The notes under the pieces were generated by a model. That model saw only the letters and a list, made by a program, of their open reading frames with translations. It was not told where the DNA came from and did no database searches. From Paractinoplanes abujensis (GTDB lineage: Bacteria; Actinomycetota; Actinomycetes; Mycobacteriales; Micromonosporaceae): a stretch of 64,000 nt of DNA. Location of the stretch: contig NZ_JACHMF010000001.1 of NCBI RefSeq assembly GCF_014204895.1, positions 2,666,001-2,730,000 of the forward strand, given 5' to 3'. Made by a program: the position numbers and the translations under genes. Positions 20,278 to 29,477 of this stretch are shown piece after piece; the first letter of the stretch is position 1; every line of letters begins with the position of its first letter.

Positions 20278-22512
20278 TTAGTCCGGCTGGAACCGGTGCG
20301 GGACGCCGGCGCGCAGTTCCACCTCGGTGCGGCGCTCGCCGAACCGCACGGTGACCGCCCGGTCCCGATCGCTGACCAGGCACACCTCGGTGGGCACCCC
20401 GGCGGACCAGACCGTGTCGACGGTGACACCGCCGCGGGCCCGCAAGCCGGTGAAGGCGCCGTCGGCCCAAGCGGCGGGCAGGCACGGCAACAGATGGATC
20501 TCGTCGCGGTGCGACTGCAGCAGCATCTCGGCGACGCCCGCGGTGAAGCCGGAATTGCCGTCGATCTGGAACGGCGGGTGGGCGCAGAACAGGTTCTCGT
20601 AAACTCCGGCGCTGTCGGCGGCGGGGCGCAGGAAACGTCGCACGGCCGCGTGCGCGGCGGCGGCGTCACGCAGCCGCGCCCGCAGGGCGATCCGCCAGGC
20701 CAGGGCCCAGCCGGTCGAGTCGAGGCCCCGCGCGTCGAGCGTGCGGCGGGCCGCGGCGGCCAGGTCCGGGGTGTCGTCGGGGTCGACCGAGCAGCCCGGG
20801 AAGAGCCCGGCCAGATGCGACGTGTGCCGGTGCCCGGGTTCGGCGTCGGTGACATCGGTGGACCACTCGGCGAGGCGGCCGTCGGCGCCGACCCGCTCGG
20901 GCGGGATGCGGGAGGCGGCCGGGTCGGCGGCCAGCAGCGCCCGGATCAGGACGAGGTCGGCGGTCGCGGACACCCCGGCGCCGGCAGGCCTGCCGTCGGG
21001 CGCGACGTATGCGTTCTCGGGTGACGTGGACGGCGAGGTGCCGAGCGAGCCGTCGGGCATCTCCCGCAGCCAGGCCCGGCAGAACGCGGCCGCGCCGTCC
21101 AGCAGCGGCAGGTAGGCCGGATCACCGGTGTACTCGTGGTGCTCCCACGCGTGCCGGACCAGCCAGGCCGCGGCGAGCGGCCAGAACGACCAGCGGACCT
21201 CGTCCTGGCCGACCCCGGCCGGCCGCGCGAAGCACCAGGCGTCGGAGTTGTGGTGCAGGGTCCAGCCCGGCAGCCCGTAGAGGGTGCGCGCGACCTCCGC
21301 ACCCCGTACGGAGGCCTGGGTCAGCCAGTCGAGCAGCGGCCGGTGACACTCGGCCAGGTTGGTGATGAGGGCCGGCCAGTAGTTCATCTCGAGGTTGATG
21401 TTCGTGGTGTAGCAGGCGTTCCAGGGCGGCCGGACCATGTCGTTCCACAGTCCCTGCAGACCGGCGGGCAGCCCGCCCGGACGGGACGCGGCGATGAGCA
21501 GGTAGCGGCCGTACTGGAACTGCAGCGCGGCCAGCGCCGGATCGGCCGCCCCGGCCGCGTGCGCGCGCAGGCGAGCGGTGGTGTCGAGGCGGGCGACGGC
21601 CTCCGGCGGTCCCAGCCGTACGCCGGCCCGGGAGAACAACCGCCGGTGCTCCCGCTCATGCGCGGCCCGCAGCGTGGCGTAGCCGTCCGTCTGCCGCAGC
21701 ACCGCGGTCACGTCGTCCAGGCGCGCCTGCAGCCGTTGCGCGATCGGGCCGTGCGGCGGCGTGAACGCGTCGATGTAGTCGGTCACCGCGGCCAGCACGA
21801 GGATCAGCTCGTCACCGATGTCGAACTCCTCCGGCCCGGCCCCGGCCGCGCCCAGCACCCGCAGCCCGACCACGGCGGTGACCGAGCCGGGCCCGTACGC
21901 GACCGGCTCCGGCTCCGCGGGCACGTCGGAGGGCATCCGCACGGTCAGGACGAGCGTGTCACCGGCCCGTCCGGCCGTGGCCGTCGGGTGCGGGGAGGTC
22001 AGCCGGACCCGCAGCCGGGACGGACCCGGCAGGCGGCGCCTGATCACCAGCGCCTGCGGGCCGATCCACGCCTCCTGGCTGACCCGCCCGCCCGGCCCGC
22101 TCCACGTGTGCGACGCCACCGCCGAACGCAGGTCGAGATGCCGCTGATAGACGGTCGGCTCCGCCGCGACCGCCTGGGTGATCCACAGGTCGGCCAGCGG
22201 CTGGAACGCCTGGCTGTTGCCGCCCTGCAGCCCCCGCAGGGCCTCCTCGGCGGCGCGCACGTCCCCCCGGGCCAGCGCCGCCCGGGCCGCCTCGACCAGC
22301 TCCGGGCCGCCGGTGACAGTGCGGCTCCCGTACGCGCTCTGCGGCGTCCCGCTCCAGCAGGTGTTCTCGTTGAGCTGGAAACGGTCCTCCACCACCCCGC
22401 CGAAGCACATCGCGCCGAGCCGCCCGTTGCCCAGCGGCAGCGCCTGCGTCCACTCGGTCGCCGGGGTGCGGTAGCGCAGCGTCGTGCTGGCGTCATCCCC
22501 CAAGGCGGTCAT
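20278..22512 (-). CDS. GH95 family alpha-L-fucosidase/alpha-L-galactosidase
   Basis: A 744-residue glycoside hydrolase. The N-terminal beta-domain begins RYRTPATEWTQALPLGNGRL, the GH95 hallmark, and GAMCFGG and QLNENTCWSG follow. The (alpha/alpha)6 barrel carries NINLEMNYWPA, WTLHHNSDAW (the Asn/Asp active-site loop) and HRHTSHLAGLFPG, and the end has QIDGNSGFTAGVAEMLLQSH. GH95 enzymes remove terminal alpha-1,2-fucose or alpha-L-galactose by inversion. No signal peptide is seen, so it acts on imported oligosaccharides. The ATG overlaps the stop of the beta-galactosidase gene (ATGA), so this is the last gene of the transport/hydrolysis operon. Confidence 0.88.
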   Translation of the reverse strand: MTALGDDASTTLRYRTPATEWTQALPLGNGRLGAMCFGGVVEDRFQLNENTCWSGTPQSAYGSRTVTGGPELVEAARAALARGDVRAAEEALRGLQGGNSQAFQPLADLWITQAVAAEPTVYQRHLDLRSAVASHTWSGPGGRVSQEAWIGPQALVIRRRLPGPSRLRVRLTSPHPTATAGRAGDTLVLTVRMPSDVPAEPEPVAYGPGSVTAVVGLRVLGAAGAGPEEFDIGDELILVLAAVTDYIDAFTPPHGPIAQRLQARLDDVTAVLRQTDGYATLRAAHEREHRRLFSRAGVRLGPPEAVARLDTTARLRAHAAGAADPALAALQFQYGRYLLIAASRPGGLPAGLQGLWNDMVRPPWNACYTTNINLEMNYWPALITNLAECHRPLLDWLTQASVRGAEVARTLYGLPGWTLHHNSDAWCFARPAGVGQDEVRWSFWPLAAAWLVRHAWEHHEYTGDPAYLPLLDGAAAFCRAWLREMPDGSLGTSPSTSPENAYVAPDGRPAGAGVSATADLVLIRALLAADPAASRIPPERVGADGRLAEWSTDVTDAEPGHRHTSHLAGLFPGCSVDPDDTPDLAAAARRTLDARGLDSTGWALAWRIALRARLRDAAAAHAAVRRFLRPAADSAGVYENLFCAHPPFQIDGNSGFTAGVAEMLLQSHRDEIHLLPCLPAAWADGAFTGLRARGGVTVDTVWSAGVPTEVCLVSDRDRAVTVRFGERRTEVELRAGVPHRFQPD

Positions 22513-24137
22513 GACCGTACCCAGCGTGCGAGGTCGGGCAGGTCGGCGGCGACATACCGGACGAGCCCCCGGCCGTAGCGGTGCTCGGTGACCACCGGAC
22601 GATCGTCGGCGGTCAGCACGACCGTCGCGTCCAGGGGGTCGATCTCGTCCAGCCAGACACCGAGTTCCCCCGGGCGGTGCCGTACGAGCCGGATGCCCGC
22701 GAGGTCGTCGAACGCGCCGGGGGTCAGGCGGCAGTGTTCGTCGGCGAGGCCGCTGCCGAATGTCAGGACGAGGGTTCCGCCGCTTTCGGCGTAGGAGCGC
22801 AGCGCCTTGTGGCCGGCCGCGGAGACCAGATGCAGCAGGGGCGCCACGACGAGGTGGTAGCCGTCCAGTGCGGCTGCGAGCGGCACGACGTCGACGGGTG
22901 GTCCCAGGGCGCGGTGCCAGCGCTGCGCGGTGGCGGTGTAGTCGATGAACGGCGTCGGCAGGTGGGGTGACTGCCACGCCCACATCGACGGCTCGTCGTA
23001 GACGAGCGCGCGGGTGGCGTCGACCCGGACCGGCGTACGGGTGGAGACCGACCGCCCGATCGGGGCGAGCTCGGCCAGCTGCGGCACCATCGCCGGGTGC
23101 CACTGCTCGGCGCCGCCGCGGCCGGCCCGCCACTGGAAGTACAGGACACCGCCGGCACCACCGTCGAGGTAGACCGAAGCCGCGGCACGCGCCTGTCCCG
23201 GCGGCATGACACGAGTGACACCGTCGGTCCCGCGGACGGCGCCCGGGGCGTGCTCCATGAGGATCCACGGTTCGCCACCGGCCCAGCCGCGGGCCAGGTC
23301 GGCCACGAACGCCCGCTCCTGCAGGTGGGCGTCCAGTGAGGACGGGTAGTCGTCGACCGCCACCACGTCGACCTCGCGCGCCCACCGCGCATGGTCGACC
23401 GGCACCCACCCGCCGAGCACGAAGTTCGTCGTCACCGGCACCCCCGAGGCGCGCAGCACGTCACGCTGGGCGGTGTAGTGGGCGAGCATCGCGTCCGAGA
23501 CGAAACGGCGGTAGTCCAGCACGTGGGCGGGGTTGCTCAGGTACTGGGTGGCGCGCGGCGGCAGCACCTCGTCGAAGCGGCCGTAACGCTGCGACCAGAA
23601 ATCCGTGCTCCAGGCGTCGTTCAGGACACCGGTTCCCCCGTACGTCCGGGCCAGCCACCGCCGGAACGCCGCCGCGCAGTGGTCGCAGTAGCAGGTCGTG
23701 CCGTATTCGTTGTGCACGTGCCACAGGCGCAGCGCCGGGTGCCGGCCGTAGCGCTCCCCCAGCGCGCCCGCGATCCGCTGCGAAGCCGCCCGGTAGGCGG
23801 GGGCGTTGACGCAGTACGTGTCGCGCGAGCCGTGGGTCAGCCGCACCCCGTCCGCGGTCACGGGCATGGCGTCGGGGTGCGCACGAGTGAACCACGGCGG
23901 TGGCGAGGCGGTCGGGGTGGCCAGGCACACGCCGATGCCGTTGTCGTGCAACAGGTCCAGCACGTCATCGAGCCAACCGAACTCGTAGGTGCCGGCGGCC
24001 GGCTGCAGCCGCGACCAGGAGAACACGCCGACGGTCACGAGGTTGACGCCGGCCGACCGCATCAGGGCGACGTCCTCCCGCCACACCGCCGGCGGCCACT
24101 GCTCGGGGTTGTAGTCGCCGCCGAAGAACACCGTCAT
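22509..24137 (-). CDS. GH42 beta-galactosidase
   Basis: A 542-residue enzyme beginning MTVFFGGDYNPEQWP, the standard GH42 start. The acid/base Glu144 is in WHVHNEYG and the nucleophile Glu295 in WILMEHAPG. A Cys cluster (CYCDHC, about 149-154) matches the zinc site of many GH42 enzymes. The TIM barrel is followed by the trimerisation domain (LVVAPLLHLVSAAGHKALRS). The protein is shorter than the usual 650-690 residues, and the final beta-domain is reduced. It lacks a signal peptide and should act in the cytosol on imported galactosides. Both ends overlap neighbours by four bases, so it is translationally coupled in the operon. Confidence 0.9.
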   Translation of the reverse strand: MTVFFGGDYNPEQWPPAVWREDVALMRSAGVNLVTVGVFSWSRLQPAAGTYEFGWLDDVLDLLHDNGIGVCLATPTASPPPWFTRAHPDAMPVTADGVRLTHGSRDTYCVNAPAYRAASQRIAGALGERYGRHPALRLWHVHNEYGTTCYCDHCAAAFRRWLARTYGGTGVLNDAWSTDFWSQRYGRFDEVLPPRATQYLSNPAHVLDYRRFVSDAMLAHYTAQRDVLRASGVPVTTNFVLGGWVPVDHARWAREVDVVAVDDYPSSLDAHLQERAFVADLARGWAGGEPWILMEHAPGAVRGTDGVTRVMPPGQARAAASVYLDGGAGGVLYFQWRAGRGGAEQWHPAMVPQLAELAPIGRSVSTRTPVRVDATRALVYDEPSMWAWQSPHLPTPFIDYTATAQRWHRALGPPVDVVPLAAALDGYHLVVAPLLHLVSAAGHKALRSYAESGGTLVLTFGSGLADEHCRLTPGAFDDLAGIRLVRHRPGELGVWLDEIDPLDATVVLTADDRPVVTEHRYGRGLVRYVAADLPDLARWVRS

Positions 24138-25075
24138 CCCTTGATCGCCCCGAGCAGCACGCCCTTGGTGAAGTGGCGCTGCACGAACGGGTAGATGAGC
24201 AGGATCGGGATCAGCGTCAGCGTCACCACGGCCATCTGGATCGCCAGCGGCGTGATCTCCTGCGTGCCGAAATACTGGCCCGTCGTGTTCTGCCCGCTGC
24301 CCGGCATCGCGTTGCCCTGCAACGTGTACGTGTAGATGACCATCTGCAGCGGCCACTTCTGGTTGTCCGGCAGGAACAGCAGCGCGTTGAAGAACGTGTT
24401 CCAGTAGCCGACGGCGTAGAAGAGGGCCACCACGGCGGTGACCGCGCGCGAGGTGGGCAGCACGACCGACCACAACGTGCGCCAGTCGCCCGCCCCGTCG
24501 ATGGCCGCCGCGTCGATCAGCTCCTGCGACGTGGCCGAGAAGAACGCCCGCACGACCAGGATGTTGAAGACGCTCACGGCGGTGGGCAGGATCATCGACC
24601 AGTAGCTGTCGTACCCGCCGAGCGCCGAGACGACCAGGAACGTCGGGATCAGGCCGCCGCTGAAGAACATGGTGACGACCAGAACGAGCAGGATCGGGCG
24701 GTGCGCGAACGAGCCGTGCCGCGACAGCCCGTAAGCGCACAGGATCGTCACCACCATCGAGATGAGCGTGCCCACGATCGTGATGCCGAGGCTGACCGCC
24801 AGCGAGTGCATGACCAGCTGGTTGGTGAAGATCTGCTGGTACGCGGCGAGCGTGAGGCCGTCGGGCACGAGCACCATGCCGCCCGCCTTGTTGACCGCGG
24901 TCTGGGTGGACAGGCTGGTCAGCACGACCATCCACAGCGGGATGAGCACGACCGCGACGACCAGCACGAGCACGACGCCCTTGCCCGTCTGCCCGGCCGC
25001 GGTCGGCGGCTCCTCCCAGTTGGGGCGGTTGCTGCGGCGGCGGCTGGGGTCCGCCAGGGGGGTCACGACAGTCAT
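24134..25075 (-). CDS. Carbohydrate ABC transporter permease (MalG/YtcP-like)
   Basis: A 313-residue inner-membrane permease with six predicted helices (first VLVLVVAVVLIPLWMVVLTS). The EAA loop that contacts the ATPase reads AAAIDGAGDWRTLWSVVLPT. The C-terminal sequence (IYPFVQRHFTKGVLLGAIKG) is the signature of the CUT1 permeases of the YtcP/LplC type. It forms a heterodimer with the permease encoded just upstream. No ATPase gene is in the operon, so a shared MsiK-type ATPase is likely, as known in actinomycetes. The stop overlaps the beta-galactosidase start and the start overlaps the upstream stop. Confidence 0.92.
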   Translation of the reverse strand: MTVVTPLADPSRRRSNRPNWEEPPTAAGQTGKGVVLVLVVAVVLIPLWMVVLTSLSTQTAVNKAGGMVLVPDGLTLAAYQQIFTNQLVMHSLAVSLGITIVGTLISMVVTILCAYGLSRHGSFAHRPILLVLVVTMFFSGGLIPTFLVVSALGGYDSYWSMILPTAVSVFNILVVRAFFSATSQELIDAAAIDGAGDWRTLWSVVLPTSRAVTAVVALFYAVGYWNTFFNALLFLPDNQKWPLQMVIYTYTLQGNAMPGSGQNTTGQYFGTQEITPLAIQMAVVTLTLIPILLIYPFVQRHFTKGVLLGAIKG

Positions 25076-26028
25076 CGGCGATACAGTCCGTCCTCGCCCA
25101 ACAGGTGCGCGATCTTGTTGGCGGCCAGCAGGAAGAGCAGTGACAGGACGCCCTTGAACAGCGACGCGGCGGCGCCCAGGCTGAAGTTCGCGTTGACGAC
25201 GCCGTAGTAGTAGGCGTACGTGTCGAGCACTTCGGCGGCGTCCCGCCCGACCGCGCCGCGCTGGATGAGCATCTGCTCGAAGCCGACGGTGAGCACGTTG
25301 CCCAGGCGCAGCACGAGCATGAGCACGATGACCCCGCGGATGCCGGGCAGCGTGATGTGCCACAGGCGCCGCCAGCGACCGGCCCCGTCGGCGGCGGCCG
25401 CCTCGTACAGCTGGGTGTCGATGGCGGCCAGCGCGGCCAGGAACACGATGATGCCCCAGCCGGCCTCCTTCCAGATCACCTGGGAGGTCACGAGCAGCGC
25501 GAACGTGTCCGGGTCGGTCATCACGTCCCAGGTCCCGATGCCGTTCTGGCGCAGGAACTGGTTGAGCGCGCCGGCCCCGCCCAGCATCTGCTGGAAGATC
25601 GTCACGGCCAGCACCCACGAGAAGAAGTGCGGAAGGTAGACGACGGACTGCACGATCGTACGGACCTTGTTGCTCATGATCGAGTGCAGCAGCAGGGCCA
25701 GCGCGATCGGCACCGGGAAGTAGAAGATCAGCTGGACCAGGCTGAGTATGAGCGTGTTGCCCAGCGCGCTCCAGAACAGCGGATCCGAGAACAGCTGCCG
25801 GAACGTCTCCAGCCCCGTCCACGGGCTGTGCCAGAAACCGGCGTAGATGCTGTACCGCTGGAACGCCGTCGCCGTGCCGAACATGGGCACGTAGTTGAAC
25901 ACGATCAGCAGCACGATCGCCGGGACGACCATGAGCAGCAGGGAACGGTCGCGGCGGAACCGGCTCTTCTTGACCGGCTGGTCCTCCGGTGCGCGAAGAG
26001 CCGGCGGCGCGTCGTGGAGAGCGGTCAC
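25072..26028 (-). CDS. Carbohydrate ABC transporter permease (LplB/UgpA-like)
   Basis: A 318-residue permease with six helices. It starts with a cytoplasmic tail followed by SLLLMVVPAIVLLIVFNYVP. The EAA loop is AAAADGAGRWRRLWHITLPG, and the end has the NFSLGAAASLFKGVLSLLFL helix typical of the LplB group. It pairs with the second permease. The GTG at 26028 is chosen because it overlaps the TGA of the binding-protein gene (GTGA) and is the first start giving a full N-terminus. Confidence 0.9.
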   Translation of the reverse strand: MTALHDAPPALRAPEDQPVKKSRFRRDRSLLLMVVPAIVLLIVFNYVPMFGTATAFQRYSIYAGFWHSPWTGLETFRQLFSDPLFWSALGNTLILSLVQLIFYFPVPIALALLLHSIMSNKVRTIVQSVVYLPHFFSWVLAVTIFQQMLGGAGALNQFLRQNGIGTWDVMTDPDTFALLVTSQVIWKEAGWGIIVFLAALAAIDTQLYEAAAADGAGRWRRLWHITLPGIRGVIVLMLVLRLGNVLTVGFEQMLIQRGAVGRDAAEVLDTYAYYYGVVNANFSLGAAASLFKGVLSLLFLLAANKIAHLLGEDGLYRR

Positions 26029-27701
26029 TGGCCGGTGCCGTACTTGCTGCGGATGTCCTCGTAGAATGCGCGCAACTGATCGCCGCCCTGCGCCTTCCAG
26101 GTCTTCAGCCCTTCCTGGTACGCCGAGACGGGCTTGCGGCCGTACCGGATGTCCTTGACCAGGTCGACCATCGGCTGGTTGATGCTCGCGTACTGGGCCG
26201 GCTCGGTGACGTTCATGCCGTAGAAGGCCGGCTTGGCCGCGTACTTGACCATGTCGGCCTCCCACGCGGCGTAGTCCTTGACCACCTGCGTCTGCCCGGC
26301 GATGACGGTGGTCGGGCTGATCGGCGTGATCAGGAACTGGTACGTGGTGGCGACCTCCTTGCTGCCCCGCTCGGTCAGCACCGGGTTGCCGTCGACCATC
26401 GTGTAGTCGGTGCCCTCGACCCCGAAGTTGACGGTCAGGTACTCCTTCGACCCGTACGGCGCGGCCAGGTAGTTCGCGATGGCCAGGCACTCCTTGATCT
26501 GGTCGCCGCTGAGCTTGGCGTTGAGGAAGCTGTACATGCCGGCGCTGGGGTTCATCCAGATCTCCGGCTTGCCGTCGGTCGACAGGAGCTTGAAGGCCTG
26601 CCGGTCGTACGAGGGGTTGGCCGCCTTGCCGCTCTTGGCGTCGTCGCCCTTCCACGCGCCGGGGCCGTCGCCCGTGATGGCCACCTTGCCGCTCCAGAAG
26701 CGCTGCTTGGCGTCCTCCCGCTTGTCGGCCAGCGCGTCCGGGTGCACGTGGCCGGCCTTGGCCTGCGCCTGGTACCAGTTCAGAGCCTCGAGGATGCCCG
26801 GGGTCTCGTACCGGTGAATGATCTTGCCGCCGTCGTCGATGACCCAGCGGTTGGGATCGACCGGGAACTTGTAGATCTGGCCCAGCGAGTCGAAGACGTC
26901 GTCGAACGCCCACCGGCCGGCCGCGGCGCTGGTGAGCTGCCGGCCCAGCGCGGCCAGGTCGTCCGGGGTCTTGATGTCGTCGGGGTTGATGCCCTCGGCG
27001 GCCAGGATGTCCTTGCGGTGGAACAGCGTGCCCGCGATGGTGGCGCCGCTGTAGTAGACGGGCAGGCCGAACAGCTTGCCGTTCCAGATGCAGCACTGCC
27101 AGGCGCTGGTCGGGATGGCGGCCAGGTTCGGGTACGCCTTGATCGCGTCACCGGACAGGTACGGCCCGAGGTCGGCGAACTTGTTGACCGCGTCCGCGAA
27201 GCCCAGGTTGCCCATGTTCCAGCTCGGGATCTGCACCCAGTCGGGCAGCTTGTCCCCGGCGAACAGGGTCGGCAGCACCTTGTCGTAGTTGCTGCCGTCG
27301 GCCGGCTGCAGCTTCAGGTTCGCGCCGATCGCCTTGTTGACGGCTTCGTAGTACGCGTTGCCGCTGGCCGAGGGGATGGCGCCCCAGAGCGGGGTCATCG
27401 TCGTGTACGAGCCACCCTTGCCCGGCACGCCGGAGGTCGTGGCCACGGGGTTGTCGGGATACCGCAGGAACGCCGGGCTGCTGAAGAACCCGTTGGCGCC
27501 GGTCACGCTGGGGATGTCGGCCTTGACGAGCTCGCTGGGCACGTACGCGGGAAGCAGTTTCTGCAGTTGATCCTGCGTCGTCGTGCCCGGGCCGCTGGAC
27601 GTCTTGGCGTCGCCGCAGGCGGACAGCAGACCACCGCTCGCCACCGAGAGGGCACCGAGACCGGCCAGCCCGAGGAAACGCCGTCTATCGAAGTTGTTCA
27701 C
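26025..27701 (-). CDS. Tat-exported carbohydrate-binding lipoprotein (ABC transporter)
   Basis: A 558-residue extracytoplasmic solute-binding protein. The N-terminus has a twin-arginine motif (NFDRRRFLGLAGLGALS) followed by a lipobox (GGLLSAC), so it is probably Tat-exported and lipid-anchored. The mature part is the large type-2 fold of the LplA/YtcQ family (SYTTMTPLWGAIP, VLPTLFAGDKLPDWVQI, GKLFGLPVYYSGATIAGTLF). This subfamily usually binds complex oligosaccharides. The GTG start has GGAGCAGGAC before it. A XylR-like palindrome 26 bp upstream is the probable control site for the whole five-gene operon. Confidence 0.9.
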   Translation of the reverse strand: MNNFDRRRFLGLAGLGALSVASGGLLSACGDAKTSSGPGTTTQDQLQKLLPAYVPSELVKADIPSVTGANGFFSSPAFLRYPDNPVATTSGVPGKGGSYTTMTPLWGAIPSASGNAYYEAVNKAIGANLKLQPADGSNYDKVLPTLFAGDKLPDWVQIPSWNMGNLGFADAVNKFADLGPYLSGDAIKAYPNLAAIPTSAWQCCIWNGKLFGLPVYYSGATIAGTLFHRKDILAAEGINPDDIKTPDDLAALGRQLTSAAAGRWAFDDVFDSLGQIYKFPVDPNRWVIDDGGKIIHRYETPGILEALNWYQAQAKAGHVHPDALADKREDAKQRFWSGKVAITGDGPGAWKGDDAKSGKAANPSYDRQAFKLLSTDGKPEIWMNPSAGMYSFLNAKLSGDQIKECLAIANYLAAPYGSKEYLTVNFGVEGTDYTMVDGNPVLTERGSKEVATTYQFLITPISPTTVIAGQTQVVKDYAAWEADMVKYAAKPAFYGMNVTEPAQYASINQPMVDLVKDIRYGRKPVSAYQEGLKTWKAQGGDQLRAFYEDIRSKYGTGQ

Positions 27702-27726
27702 TGTCCTGCTCCATCTGTGGCAATCT

Positions 27727-27751
27727 TTAGTTGGGACGGTAAACGAACTAA
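27727..27751. promoter_or_regulatory. XylR-like operator for the glycan operon and ROK gene
   Basis: A 25-bp interrupted palindrome: TTAGTT at 27727-27732 and AACTAA at 27746-27751, 13 bp apart. Arm sequence and spacing match the xyl operator bound by ROK-type XylR repressors of Bacillus. It lies between the divergent binding-protein and ROK genes. Confidence 0.7.
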
Positions 27752-27816
27752 TGCCGGGGCCACAAGCCCCCGGTCCGGCTGGTGCCGTAGTCTGCGGGGG
27801 TGGGTTGGGGGCGTTG

Positions 27817-29055
27817 GTGATCACTAGGGACAGCGGTCCGCAGCCGGCCGACTTCGCCGACGTCCGAGCGACGAATCTCGCCGTGGTGCTGCGCCACGTC
27901 CGCACGCATGCGCCCTGCTCACGGGCCGACATCGCAGCCACCACCGGCCTCAACAAAGCCACCGTGTCGTCGCTGGTGACCGACCTGATCGACCGGCGCC
28001 TCGTGCGCGAGGTCGGGATGACCGAGAACCGGATCGGCCGCCCCGCCATGATGCTGGTCCTCGACGGCTCCCCCTACGCAGCCGTCGGCCTGGAAATCAA
28101 TACCGACTACCTGACCGCGGTCGCCCTCGACCTGGCCGGCGTCCGCCTGCTCTCCTGGCGGCGCGCCTTCACCGGCGCCCCCGGCCAGCCCGGCCAGGCC
28201 ATAGCGTCACTGGCCGCCCTGGCCCGCCGCGCCGTGTCGAAAATGGAACGCGAAGGCCGCCAAGTGCTCGGCCTGACCGTCGCCGTGCCCGGCCTGGTCG
28301 ACGCGGACGGGGTCGTCGAACTGGCCGCGGGCCTGGGCTGGCACCAGGTCGACCTGCGCAAGTCACTGACGGCCGCCCTCGGCGAACCCACGTACCCGCT
28401 GATGGTCGAGAACGACGCCAACCTGGCCGTGCTGGCCGAACAACGCCTGTCCTTCACCGCCGACCTGGTCTACCTGACCGGCGGGGCCAGCCTGGGCGCC
28501 GGCATCATCTGCGACGGCCGCCCCCTGCGCGGCGCCCGCGGCTTCGCCGGCGAATTCGGCCACCTGCCGCTCGACCCGGCCGGCCCCCTGTGCACCTGCG
28601 GGCGGCGGGGCTGCCTGGAGGCGTACGCGGGACTGGGCGCCCTCATCCGGGCCGCCCTGCCCGACGTGGGCATCGAGACCGCGCTGTCGCCCTCCGAGTT
28701 CGGCCCGCACGTCGACGAGATCCACCGGCTGGCCAAGGCGGGTGATGGTCAGGTGCTGGCCGCGCTGACCGACGTGGGGCGCCACCTGGGGCATGCGGTG
28801 TCGCTGCTGACCAACCTGATCAACCCGGCTTGCGTCGCCCTGGGCGGCTACTTCACGGTGCTGTCACCGTGGCTGATCCCCCCGGCCACGGCCGAACTGG
28901 CCAGCCGCTCGGTCGCCGCCAACTGCGGCGGGACGCGGCTGGTCGCCTCCGCCCTGGACTCCAGCGCTGCCGCGGCCGGTGGCGCCACCCGGGTGCTGGA
29001 CGCCATCGACGCCGGCGTTCTTCCGCCTCCTCAGACGGCGCCTTCTCCGCTCTGA
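27817..29055 (+). CDS. ROK-family transcriptional repressor (XylR/NagC type)
   Basis: About 412 residues. The winged helix-turn-helix (CSRADIAATTGLNKATVSSL, residues 33-52) precedes a ROK sugar-kinase-like domain with its glycine-rich loop (AVGLEINTDYLTAVALDLAG) and zinc site (CTCGRRGCLE, residues 259-268). Motif TGGASLGAGIICDG follows the family. Such repressors leave DNA when a sugar binds. The GTG at 27817 is preferred because upstream codons are not protein-like and GGGGGC precedes it; a TTG one codon earlier is possible. It is divergent from the transporter operon, and the XylR-like palindrome lies 66 bp upstream. Confidence 0.88.
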   Translation: MITRDSGPQPADFADVRATNLAVVLRHVRTHAPCSRADIAATTGLNKATVSSLVTDLIDRRLVREVGMTENRIGRPAMMLVLDGSPYAAVGLEINTDYLTAVALDLAGVRLLSWRRAFTGAPGQPGQAIASLAALARRAVSKMEREGRQVLGLTVAVPGLVDADGVVELAAGLGWHQVDLRKSLTAALGEPTYPLMVENDANLAVLAEQRLSFTADLVYLTGGASLGAGIICDGRPLRGARGFAGEFGHLPLDPAGPLCTCGRRGCLEAYAGLGALIRAALPDVGIETALSPSEFGPHVDEIHRLAKAGDGQVLAALTDVGRHLGHAVSLLTNLINPACVALGGYFTVLSPWLIPPATAELASRSVAANCGGTRLVASALDSSAAAAGGATRVLDAIDAGVLPPPQTAPSPL

Positions 29056-29477
29056 CCAACGGCTGCGGCGCCTGGGCTTGTCGTCGCTGTTCGCTGCAGC
29101 CCGCGCCTCTCGGTCGTTGCCCGATCTTCCGTCCGCCTCACCCGGCGCCCACCACCTCGGGGCGGGCGAGCCGGCTTGGCGGCTGCAGACCGGTCGTAGT
29201 CGGCGGTGAACCCCACAAGTTGCCTACAGCATCCTAGGAACCTAGTCTGACGGCTGACATCGGTGCAGCAGGGGCCTGTCGCCGGCCCGGCAGTGAGGCG
29301 CATCGCCGGAGCAGCAGCGCGCGGCGGAGCCGATCGACGGCGACGGGGTCCGGCATCAGCGGAGACGTCGGCGGCCGAACGCCAGCGACCGGCCGAGTCC
29401 GGCCGACCCGCCGGTCGGCACCGGACGCCGCGGTCACGCGAAGCGGCCGGCCGGGCGCCGCAGGAGACCGGAGACGG
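29056..29477. other. Intergenic region, 422 bp, no gene
   Basis: Lies between the convergent ROK and lipoprotein genes. A small palindrome (CTAGG-AA-CCTAG, 29234-29245) is the only local structure noticed; no clear terminator or coding frame was found. Confidence 0.45.

Noticed and set aside
20278..23409. 1,043-residue version of the GH95 protein
   Set aside because: The extra N-terminal 300 residues lie antiparallel in frame over the GH42 gene and are not protein-like; the ATG at 22512 begins exactly at the GH95 homology and overlaps the GH42 stop.
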